A DNA stretch of 64,000 nucleotides from Leptospira perdikensis. Lineage in GTDB: Bacteria > Spirochaetota > Leptospiria > Leptospirales > Leptospiraceae. The first letter of the stretch is position 1. Each line of letters starts with the position of its first letter. The notes under the pieces were generated by a model. The model had not been told where the DNA came from and searched no databases. It saw only the letters and a program-made list of their open reading frames with translations. This document shows, in pieces, positions 54,634-62,307 of the stretch. The translations under genes and the position numbers were made by a program. Location: contig NZ_RQGA01000002.1 of assembly GCF_004769575.1 (NCBI RefSeq), forward strand, positions 28,120 to 92,119. Direction: 5' to 3'.

Positions 54634-55815
54634 TCACTTAGCGGTAGATATGATTTTGTCTACGAATTCCAGAATGTCTTGGATCACCTTGGGATTTCCA
54701 TAACCTCCGGCCGTTGTAACGATTACCATATCCAAGCTAGGAATCAGAAAGATGAGTTGCCCACCATTTCCCAAGGCAAGGGACCAAGGAATTTTTTTAT
54801 TTGGTAAAACAGTTTCCCCGAGCCACCAGTGGTAACCATAACCGAGGGTTGTTTCGTTTTTTCTAAAAATCTTTACTTCTGAATCTATATGGTATTGTAA
54901 AGAATCAACTAACCACTGTTTTGGAACAACTTGTTTGCCTTTCCATTTTCCTCCATTTAATACAAACCTACCTATTTTTAACATATCTCTCGGTTTTAAT
55001 CGGAGACCGGCATGGGCTAGTGCTCTTCCATTTTGATCTTCCACCCATTCAAAATTTTGAATCTCTAGTGGGTCAAATAACCATTCCTTGGCCAAATTTT
55101 TTAATGGTTTGCCAGTTTTTTTGATTAGTATATCGGAAAGTACTGATGTGCCTCCGCCGTTGTAATTGAATTTGGTTCCTGGTGGAAAAAGAATCTCTCT
55201 ATCAAAAACAAATTTTGTTATATCCTTTTTCCAAAGAAGCCTTGTTTCATCGCTGAATAAAAATCCATACCGCCATTCTTCCCAATCTAACCCACTACTC
55301 ATAGTTAGAAGGTTTTCCCAAGTAATTTTATGCCTGGGGTCTTCTTTTGGAATAGAAAGTTCGGAGTAGTCAGAAAGAACAGATGCATTCAGATCCCCGA
55401 TAATTTTTTTGTGAATGGCAATTCCAAAAAGTAAAGAAACCACCGACTTACTTACGGAACGAACATCGTGTAAAGTGTTTATATCAAACTTTGTTTCCCC
55501 ATCAAAGGGGAGTCTTAGTCCATAGCGTTTGTTAAATGGTTTGTCTTTTTTTGTATTATATATTTCTGTGATTAATTTTCCATGACGTTCTATCACAAAC
55601 GAATGTATTTCGCTTTCTGCGTCTGTGGCCTCTTTGACTAATTCACAAAACTTTTGTTTCTCAAATTCTGAATCGATGGACTCCGCAATTTGCCAGTCGA
55701 CATCGGCAATGGGTTTTGGGCAATCAGTGGTAGAGTTGGGATTCGAATCTAGAGTCGAATGAATCCAACAAAAAATAAAAAGGCCAATCGTTAGAAAGTG
55801 TTTCGTTTGTTTCAA
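54634..55815 (-). CDS. Exported beta-lactamase-fold serine hydrolase
   Basis: 393 residues with an N-terminal signal segment (FLTIGLFIFCWIHS). Class C-like motifs: SxxK in VRSVSKSVVSLL, the Tyr motif in FNYNGGGTSVL, TMSSGLDWEEW, and GYHWWLG. Family members are esterases, peptidases or beta-lactamases; the activity cannot be chosen from sequence. Confidence 0.85.
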   Translation of the reverse strand: MKQTKHFLTIGLFIFCWIHSTLDSNPNSTTDCPKPIADVDWQIAESIDSEFEKQKFCELVKEATDAESEIHSFVIERHGKLITEIYNTKKDKPFNKRYGLRLPFDGETKFDINTLHDVRSVSKSVVSLLFGIAIHKKIIGDLNASVLSDYSELSIPKEDPRHKITWENLLTMSSGLDWEEWRYGFLFSDETRLLWKKDITKFVFDREILFPPGTKFNYNGGGTSVLSDILIKKTGKPLKNLAKEWLFDPLEIQNFEWVEDQNGRALAHAGLRLKPRDMLKIGRFVLNGGKWKGKQVVPKQWLVDSLQYHIDSEVKIFRKNETTLGYGYHWWLGETVLPNKKIPWSLALGNGGQLIFLIPSLDMVIVTTAGGYGNPKVIQDILEFVDKIISTAK

Positions 55816-55976
55816 TTGAATTACCCATCCATTCCTGATTCATAACGATAAACGAACAAGAATCGTTTCGGAAATAAGAAACTAGAATCAATATAAAAAA
55901 TAGGAAATCAATAAATTTCTAACTAAGGTGTTGACTCGGAAAAAAATTTACCCAAAACTACTGCTGAGGTTTTTCT

Positions 55977-56315
55977 ATGAAAAAAATTCTAACCCTATTG
56001 ACAGGTATAACCTTTCTTTCCTTCGCACCCCTTGTTGCTCATGACAAAGAAGGTCACGGAAAAAATGGAATGGCAGGTGATCATTTTAAAAAAATGGACA
56101 CGAATGGTGATAACAAAATTTCCAAAGAAGAATGGCAAAAATCTCATGAGGGATTTTTCACCGAACTTGATAAAGACGCAGATGGATCTGTGACTTTAGA
56201 AGAAATGAAATCGGCAAGGAAAGAAAAACGGGATGAAAAAAAAGAAGAAATGAAAGACAAAGTCAAAGAAACCAAAAAGAAAAAAGACGAAAAAAAGTCT
56301 AAACCTTCCGAATAA
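55977..56315 (+). CDS. Exported EF-hand protein
   Basis: 112 residues. Signal peptide (MKKILTLLTGITFLSFAPL), two EF-hand loops (DTNGDNKISKEEW and DKDADGSVTLEEM), and a Lys/Glu-rich tail (about 80-112). Likely calcium binding in the periplasm. A REP-like element follows its stop. Confidence 0.85.
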   Translation: MKKILTLLTGITFLSFAPLVAHDKEGHGKNGMAGDHFKKMDTNGDNKISKEEWQKSHEGFFTELDKDADGSVTLEEMKSARKEKRDEKKEEMKDKVKETKKKKDEKKSKPSE

Positions 56316-56329
56316 CATCCATGTTGGTG

Positions 56330-56447
56330 TGGGCGCCTCGGACTGGATTCAATCCAATCAATTGATTGTGATCCGACCGGGCTCTCCGCTCCAATCTTTG
56401 CACATCCGTGCAAAGGATTTCCACTACGATCCCTGGCGCTTGGAATT
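56330..56447. repeat. REP-like element between converging genes
   Basis: GC-rich block with GGGCGCCTCGG, palindrome CAATCAATTGATTG, CGACCGGGCTCTCCGCTCC, an 8-bp hairpin CTTTGCAC/GTGCAAAG (56396-56415) and GATCCCTGGCGC. It fills the gap between the EF-hand and MgtA-type genes and may act as a terminator for both. Related in modules to the element near 27.9 kb. Confidence 0.6.
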
Positions 56448-58994
56448 TTATTTTCTAAATTGAAAGTGATAAAACATTCGTTTCACCGATTCCACCACAA
56501 TCAAATAAATCACAACCATTGAAGCCAATATCGCATAAAACTCCAATGGCGGGGGAATCAGTCCAAAATAAGATCCGATGGATGTGAATGGTAACAAAGC
56601 ACCAATCGCCGCGATACTGAATGATACCATTGCAAGGATTCGGTTTGGTCTACTTTTGATTGGATTACCACGTGTTCTAATGATAAAGATCACAAGAACT
56701 TGGGTACAAAGCGATTCCACAAACCAACCCGTTTGGAATAAAGTTTCGTTTGCATGTAAAAGAGTTAACATTACATAGAAGGTCAAAAAATCAAAAGCAG
56801 AACTGATTGGTCCTATTGTTAACATAAAGTTTCGAATGAAACCAATGTCCATGATTCTTGGGAATTTTAGTTCTTCTTTATCTACTTCATCTAAGGGAAT
56901 GGGTATTTCCGAAATATCGTATAAAAGATTGTTGAGAAGGATTTGTGTGGGTAACATGGGAAGGAATGGTAAAAACAAAGCGGCTCCTGCCATACTGAAC
57001 ATATTCCCAAAATTGGAACTTGTTCCCATCATGATGTATTTCATGATATTCCCAAAAGTTCGCCTGCCTTCCATCACTCCTTCATACAATACATGTAAAT
57101 CATGATCTAATAAAATCATATCCGCGGCCTCTTTGGCCACATCCACTGCGGAATCCACAGACAATCCTACATCGGCAGAGTGCAAGGACGGTGCATCGTT
57201 GACACCATCCCCCAAATACCCAACCACATGACCTTTTTCTTTTAGTGCTAAAATGATTCTGTTTTTTTGCGATGGATTCATCCGGCAAAATAGATTGGTG
57301 GTTTCTATATGAAACTTCAATGCCGAATCATCCATTTGGTCCAGTTCTTTGCCTGTGAGAACTCCCTGGACTGGCATTTTTAATTCAGAACATACATGTA
57401 AAGTTACAAGTTCACTATCACCAGTAATGACCTTTACAGAAACTCCAATTTCATTTAATGCAGATAAGGCGGTCTTTGCACTTTCTTTCGGTGGGTCTAA
57501 AAAAGCGGCAAATCCAGAAAGTGTTAGTTCTGTTTCATCACTGACTACTGCATGTTTGTGTTCTTTTGTTTCTTCTCTCCAGGCGATTCCTAATACTCGG
57601 TATCCTTCTTTTTCTAAGGAAGTGTAAACGGAACGAATTTTTTCTAAAACAATCGAGTTTATGGGTTCAATCGTTTCTTGTTCTGTTTCATAGTGAGTGC
57701 AGAGTCGAATGATTTCTTCTGGGGCACCTTTTACCACAAGCTCTCTGTTGTTTTTATCTAAATGATCTAATAAAACAGAAACCCTCCGCCGCTCGAAATC
57801 AAATGGCACTTCATCAATTTTTGTCCAACGATCTGTTTGAACCTCTTTATGTTCTAAAATGGCCTCATCCAATGGACTCTTTAATCCAGTTTCAAAATAA
57901 CTGTTTAGGAAAGCCAACTCTAATACACGCGTATCCGATTCTCCATGAATGTTTACATGTTTCTCTAGTTTAATTTTTGATTCTGTCAGAGTTCCTGTTT
58001 TATCCGTACAAAGTGTATCCATTGATCCAAGATTCTGGATGGAAGAAAGTTGTTTTACGATAACCTTCTTTTTTGCCATCATAATGGCACCACGGGAAAG
58101 TGTGATGGAAGTTACCATCGGCAGTAACTCCGGTGTCAAACCAACTGCTAAAGCCACTGCAAACAAAAAAGAGTCAAGCCAAGGTTTGTGCAAAATTGCA
58201 TTGACCAATAAAACAAAAAGTACAAGAAGAATGGTCATCCTCATGATGAGAATTCCAAACTTTTCCGTACCGAGTTCAAAGGAATTAGGTGGTGGTGTGA
58301 CGGTTAGGTTTTCTGCAATGGCTCCCATCGCAGTATCCAAACCTGTATTCACAATTAGGATTTTGGCACTTCCGCTAATCACAGAGGTTCCCATAAAAAC
58401 GGCGTTTGATGCATCCGTGATATCATTCGATATTGGACCCAGTTCTCCTGGATGTTTTTCCACAGGATATGTTTCGCCAGTAAGTAAAGCTTGTTTGACA
58501 AAAAAATCTTTTGCCTCTAACACCCGTCCGTCGGCAGGAACTAAATCACCTGCAGAAAGTAATACTAGGTCTCCTGGAACTATTTTGGAAACAGGAATGT
58601 CCGTTGGTCTTCCACCGCGAACAACTGTTGTATGGACGGAAACAGAATGGCGCAAACTGTCTGCCGCTTTCCCCGCTTTGTGTTCCTGGATAAAATCTAG
58701 AAGAATACTAAAAAAAACTAAAATGGCAATGATGATGAAATTAGAAAATTCTCCCATAAACGCAGAAACAGCACTAGCAAATAATAGAAGTAGAATTAGA
58801 GGATTTCTAAATCGAGCTAATAGTTTTTGCCATATAGGTTTTGTTTTGCGGTCTACAAAAACATTTTCACCGAATTGTTTTAGTTTTGAGGTTACCTCAT
58901 CTGCATTTAAACCATAGTTTCCTACACCTAATGAAATTAATGTATCATTCAATGGTTTTTGCCACCAAGGAGAGAGATTGGACCTGGTTTGCAT
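56448..58994 (-). CDS. mgtA: P-type Mg2+ transport ATPase (MgtA type)
   Basis: 848 residues, P3B family. Phosphorylation motif DTLCTDKTGTLTE, actuator LLTGETYPVEK, nucleotide-binding VVKGAPEEI, hinge YLGDGVNDAPSLHSADVGLS, transmembrane GLTPELLPM and SSNFGNMFSMAGAALFLPFL, as in MgtA/MgtB. It imports Mg2+. No known Mg2+ riboswitch is evident upstream. Confidence 0.92.
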   Translation of the reverse strand: MQTRSNLSPWWQKPLNDTLISLGVGNYGLNADEVTSKLKQFGENVFVDRKTKPIWQKLLARFRNPLILLLLFASAVSAFMGEFSNFIIIAILVFFSILLDFIQEHKAGKAADSLRHSVSVHTTVVRGGRPTDIPVSKIVPGDLVLLSAGDLVPADGRVLEAKDFFVKQALLTGETYPVEKHPGELGPISNDITDASNAVFMGTSVISGSAKILIVNTGLDTAMGAIAENLTVTPPPNSFELGTEKFGILIMRMTILLVLFVLLVNAILHKPWLDSFLFAVALAVGLTPELLPMVTSITLSRGAIMMAKKKVIVKQLSSIQNLGSMDTLCTDKTGTLTESKIKLEKHVNIHGESDTRVLELAFLNSYFETGLKSPLDEAILEHKEVQTDRWTKIDEVPFDFERRRVSVLLDHLDKNNRELVVKGAPEEIIRLCTHYETEQETIEPINSIVLEKIRSVYTSLEKEGYRVLGIAWREETKEHKHAVVSDETELTLSGFAAFLDPPKESAKTALSALNEIGVSVKVITGDSELVTLHVCSELKMPVQGVLTGKELDQMDDSALKFHIETTNLFCRMNPSQKNRIILALKEKGHVVGYLGDGVNDAPSLHSADVGLSVDSAVDVAKEAADMILLDHDLHVLYEGVMEGRRTFGNIMKYIMMGTSSNFGNMFSMAGAALFLPFLPMLPTQILLNNLLYDISEIPIPLDEVDKEELKFPRIMDIGFIRNFMLTIGPISSAFDFLTFYVMLTLLHANETLFQTGWFVESLCTQVLVIFIIRTRGNPIKSRPNRILAMVSFSIAAIGALLPFTSIGSYFGLIPPPLEFYAILASMVVIYLIVVESVKRMFYHFQFRK

Positions 58995-59060
58995 ATGTGA
59001 ACCTCAAATAAGAACAGAAGAGGATAAGTTGATTCTTTATAAATTGTTCTCTCGGTGATT

Positions 59061-59094
59061 AACGTCAATCTTAAGATTTCTTTCGATTGACGTT
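59061..59094. promoter_or_regulatory. Dyad between mgtA and hemolysin III genes
   Basis: AACGTCAATC (59061-59070) and GATTGACGTT (59085-59094) are perfect inverted arms; AATCTTAAGATT (59067-59078) is a second palindrome nested at one arm. It sits in a 137-bp divergent region and may control either gene. Confidence 0.45.
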
Positions 59095-59131
59095 ATGAAT
59101 GGATTGTTCTTTTCTTATGGAGAATCATCCA

Positions 59132-59959
59132 ATGAAAGCGAAAAAGTCTAAATCCCAACCTCGAAAAAAATCAACACAAGCCAAAAAAAAATCAAAGAAA
59201 CGAACTACAGTCTCCAAACAAAAGAAAGTTCAACAAATTAGTGTTCACGAGTCCGTTATTTTCTCAGACTCAAAACCAAATCATACGGTCACTGAACTTA
59301 TCGATTCCATTCATGAATATTCGATTGGTCATGAAATTGCCAATGCCGTTACACATGGAATTGGCGGGGGTTTGAGCATTGCGGGACTTTCCCTTCTACT
59401 TACGATGGCGGTTTTGTACGGAAATATTTGGCATGTGGTTAGTTCGGCTATTTATGGAGCCACTCTCATCATTTTGTATCTTGCATCAACTTTATATCAT
59501 GGTATTTACCATACAGCTACAAAACGGATCTTTAAAGTGATAGATCATGCTTCCATTTATTTGTTGATTGCTGGTACGTATACTCCGTTTACTCTTGTTA
59601 GTTTGCGTGAACATTCCGAATGGGGATGGACATTGTTTCTTGTCATTTGGGTTTTAGCTTTTACCGGGGTTCTGTTATTGTTACTATTTCCTGGAAAATA
59701 CAGTGGTGCCCGGGTTGTGGTTTATATTCTTATGGGTTGGCTTGCCATTTTTGTTGTCAAAGACATTCGAACAGCCATTGGTATGGGTGGGATTTCTTGG
59801 CTCGTGGCAGGAGGTCTCAGTTATACGGTAGGTGTTATTTTTTATCTTTGGGACCGTTTGCCTTTTAACCATGCGATCTGGCATTTATTTGTTCTCTCGG
59901 GAAGTCTCTGTCATTTTTTTGCTATTTTGTTTTATGTCCTTCCCCCCATACCAAAATAG
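59132..59959 (+). CDS. Hemolysin III (PAQR/TrhA family) membrane protein
   Basis: 275 residues from ATG 59132, with GGAG nine bases upstream; ATG 59099 is possible. A very basic N-terminus (MKAKKSKSQPRKKSTQAKKK) precedes seven transmembrane helices with the PAQR metal-site residues: EIANAVTHGIGGGLS, LASTLYHGIYHTATKR, IDHASIYLLIAGTYTPF, and the C-terminal NHAIWHLFVLSGSLCHFFAI. Name aside, such proteins relate to membrane-lipid homeostasis. Confidence 0.88.
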   Translation: MKAKKSKSQPRKKSTQAKKKSKKRTTVSKQKKVQQISVHESVIFSDSKPNHTVTELIDSIHEYSIGHEIANAVTHGIGGGLSIAGLSLLLTMAVLYGNIWHVVSSAIYGATLIILYLASTLYHGIYHTATKRIFKVIDHASIYLLIAGTYTPFTLVSLREHSEWGWTLFLVIWVLAFTGVLLLLLFPGKYSGARVVVYILMGWLAIFVVKDIRTAIGMGGISWLVAGGLSYTVGVIFYLWDRLPFNHAIWHLFVLSGSLCHFFAILFYVLPPIPK

Positions 59960-60040
59960 AAAAATTGATTTGTCAATTAATTGCATGTAGTTAAACTTCA
60001 TTCCTCTTTCTGTTTGTGAAACAGAAAGTAAGGAGAGAAT

Positions 60041-60328
60041 ATGAGAACATTGGTCACGATTAGTTTTATGCTAATGACAGTTCTGGGATCAACTGCGTTA
60101 GTTGCGGAAGATTGTTTTCTATGTGGTAGTGGTAGCTCCAATGGTTGTGAGCAGTGCCGCGGGAAAGATAGAAAAGCATGTGAAGCAAAAGGTTGTAAAA
60201 TTTCTGGAACAGCATCTTGTTCCACAGCAGCCAATGTAAAAGTTTGTAAAGTTGATCGTTCTTACAATGATCTTACATTTGCAGAAACTTTAAAACAAAA
60301 TCAAAAAACTCAAATCAAATTCAACTAA
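60041..60328 (+). CDS. Small exported cysteine-rich protein
   Basis: 95 residues. Signal peptide (MRTLVTISFMLMTVLGSTAL), AAGGAGAG ribosome site. Cys clusters: DCFLCGSG, GCEQCRGKDRKACEAKGCK and SCSTAA, VCKVD. Probably disulfide or metal binding. Family not recognised. Confidence 0.75.
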   Translation: MRTLVTISFMLMTVLGSTALVAEDCFLCGSGSSNGCEQCRGKDRKACEAKGCKISGTASCSTAANVKVCKVDRSYNDLTFAETLKQNQKTQIKFN

Positions 60329-60338
60329 TCCTACTGGG

Positions 60339-60370
60339 AAAAACTACCACAAAAACCTGTGGTAGTTTTT
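60339..60370. terminator. Bidirectional terminator
   Basis: AAAAACTACCAC (60339-60350) and GTGGTAGTTTTT (60359-60370), perfect 12-bp stem, 8-nt loop, A-run before and T-run after. It serves both converging genes. Confidence 0.88.
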
Positions 60371-60395
60371 GAATCGGATAGAATCTATCTAATTA

Positions 60396-61355
60396 TTATT
60401 TACAAATATCGATCACCACATTTCCTTTTTTATGGCCGGCTTCTACGTATTGATGCGCCTTTGTCATTGCTTCTAGTGGAAAAGACTGGTCGATCACCAC
60501 TTTGAATTTTCCATTTTTTGTAAGTTCTGTTAAGAAATTTAAGTTTTCCAAAGTCTCTGCTATGGGTCCAAATTTAATATTGATTCGTTTTGTTAAAGAA
60601 ATCCAAACTGCTTGAAACATATCTTTGAAGGATGCACCGACTAAAACTAAAACACCACCAGGTAGTAGACAACGTAGATTGGATGAGATGGATGATTTTC
60701 CGACACACTCAAATACAACGTCATATTTTTTTTTATGATTCTCTGAATGAAATTCAGAATAATCCATAACAAAATCTGCGCCGATGGATTTGACCAATTC
60801 AAAATTCCCATTACTACAAACTGCTGTAACGATTGCGCCAAAATGTTTTGCCAATTGGATGGCTGAAGTTCCCACGGAACTGGAAGCTCCATAAACAATG
60901 ATTGTTTGATCTTTTTGAAGTTTACATTTCTGTAGGAAGTCAATGGCGGTTAAACTTCCGAACGGTAGGGCTGCACCTTCGGAAAAAGAAATTTCTTTTG
61001 GAAGGATTGTGATGACAGAAGATTCTTGGATACATATCGATTCGGCATATGCTCCTAGCCGCATGCCCATCGATCCGAACACTTTGTCTCCTATTTTAAA
61101 CCTGGTTACGTCTAGACCAACAGCATCTACCACGCCGGAAATAGAAGTCCCGAGGATGGGTTGTCTTGGTTTGGTAAGCCCAAAAAACAAGCGAACTAGT
61201 TTCGGATCTGGTTTGCGAAGCCGCCAATCGGCGGAATTGACTGCGGAATTGTGATTTTTGATACGGATTTCATTCTTTTTTGGGGAAGGGGTTTCCCATT
61301 CTTCAGATTGAAATACTTCTGGGTTTCCGTACTTTCTTGCAGTGATGACTTTCAA
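60396..61355 (-). CDS. MDR-family NAD(P)-dependent oxidoreductase
   Basis: 319 residues from TTG 61355, with AGGAG nine bases before. Medium-chain dehydrogenase fold: NSADWRLRKPDP, GTSISGVVDAVGLDVTRFKI, GDKVFGSMG, SEGAALPFGSLTAIDFL, VYGASSSVGTSAIQLAKHFG. Zinc-ligand cysteines are missing, so it is of the quinone-oxidoreductase type. Divergent from a TetR gene. Confidence 0.88.
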   Translation of the reverse strand: MKVITARKYGNPEVFQSEEWETPSPKKNEIRIKNHNSAVNSADWRLRKPDPKLVRLFFGLTKPRQPILGTSISGVVDAVGLDVTRFKIGDKVFGSMGMRLGAYAESICIQESSVITILPKEISFSEGAALPFGSLTAIDFLQKCKLQKDQTIIVYGASSSVGTSAIQLAKHFGAIVTAVCSNGNFELVKSIGADFVMDYSEFHSENHKKKYDVVFECVGKSSISSNLRCLLPGGVLVLVGASFKDMFQAVWISLTKRINIKFGPIAETLENLNFLTELTKNGKFKVVIDQSFPLEAMTKAHQYVEAGHKKGNVVIDICK

Positions 61356-61384
61356 TGGGGAACTCTCCTGAATTCACTATTTAT

Positions 61385-61399
61385 ACTTACGCTGTAAGT
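61385..61399. promoter_or_regulatory. TetR operator
   Basis: ACTTAC-GCT-GTAAGT, perfect 6-3-6 dyad, 30 bp upstream of the oxidoreductase start in the divergent region. Confidence 0.65.
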
Positions 61400-61489
61400 T
61401 TGTCAAGGAAATATATTTCTACCCGGATTGTGGATAAAACAATAGAAATAACACCAAATTTGTGATAGAAAATCTAAAAAGGAGAGGAC

Positions 61490-62173
61490 GTGCCTCAAAA
61501 AAAGAAACCCAAGTTAACTTCTGTAAAACTCTCCAAAAAGCTCAAAAAAAGACAGACCCTATCTAAAGAACTCGTTTTAGAATCTGCCATTCGCCTTGCC
61601 GACGAGTTTGGGCTGGAAGAATTGTCTATGCGCCATTTGGCATCTAGTTTGGGTGTTGAGGCTATGTCTTTATACAATCATGTGAAAAATAAAGATGAAG
61701 TTCTGGATGGAATTGTTGATCTTGTAATTTCAAAGATCGCATTACCGAGAATAGGTGGTGATTGGAAAAAAGAAATGAAGAAGAGAGCTAAGTCTGCTCG
61801 TGAAGTTTTAATTCGGCATCCCTGGGCCACTTTTCTTGTTGTTTCCCGAATGAATGTAGGGGTAGCCATGTTGACCTACTTTGATGCCACATTGGGTTGC
61901 CTTCACTCTGCAGGTTTTTCTTTACAAACAGCCGATCACATTATCAATACGATTGATAGTCATACTTATGGTTTTATATTACAAGAATTGAATTTTCCTA
62001 TCGACCCAAAGGAGTATGCGAAAAAAGCAGAAGGGTTTTTGCCTCTATTGGAGAGGAGTCCTTTTACCTATTTAACTAATCTCACAAAAGAAGTGATTTC
62101 TGGTAAATATAATGGGTTACATGATTTTGAATTTGGTTTAGATTTGATTTTAGATGGATTGGACCATCAGTAA
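61490..62173 (+). CDS. TetR-family regulator
   Basis: 227 residues from GTG 61490, preceded by AGGAGAGGA. Basic N-terminal tail, then HTH (SKELVLESAIRLADEFGLEE, RHLASSLGVEAMSLYNHVKN) and a TetR_C_1-like ligand domain. Expected to control the adjacent oxidoreductase gene. Confidence 0.88.
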   Translation: MPQKKKPKLTSVKLSKKLKKRQTLSKELVLESAIRLADEFGLEELSMRHLASSLGVEAMSLYNHVKNKDEVLDGIVDLVISKIALPRIGGDWKKEMKKRAKSAREVLIRHPWATFLVVSRMNVGVAMLTYFDATLGCLHSAGFSLQTADHIINTIDSHTYGFILQELNFPIDPKEYAKKAEGFLPLLERSPFTYLTNLTKEVISGKYNGLHDFEFGLDLILDGLDHQ

Positions 62174-62250
62174 AATCTATTTTTCCCTTGGAGTTTGATC
62201 CTTGGTGTTTTTTCTTTTCGGTATCACTAGAATGCCAGATTTTATATTTT

Positions 62251-62278
62251 ACTGTTAGTTTTTGCAAACTAACAGTAT
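62251..62278. terminator. 12-bp hairpin between converging genes
   Basis: TACTGTTAGTTT (62251-62262) and AAACTAACAGTA (62267-62278) around TTGC. It separates the TetR gene and the porin gene, which converge. Confidence 0.7.
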
Positions 62279-62307
62279 TTAGATTGTAGAGGGTGAGTGT
62301 TTTTGTT

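Noticed and set aside
57949..58917. A 322-codon plus-strand frame inside mgtA
   Set aside because: It is antisense to a well-conserved P-type ATPase; its length reflects codon bias of the real gene.
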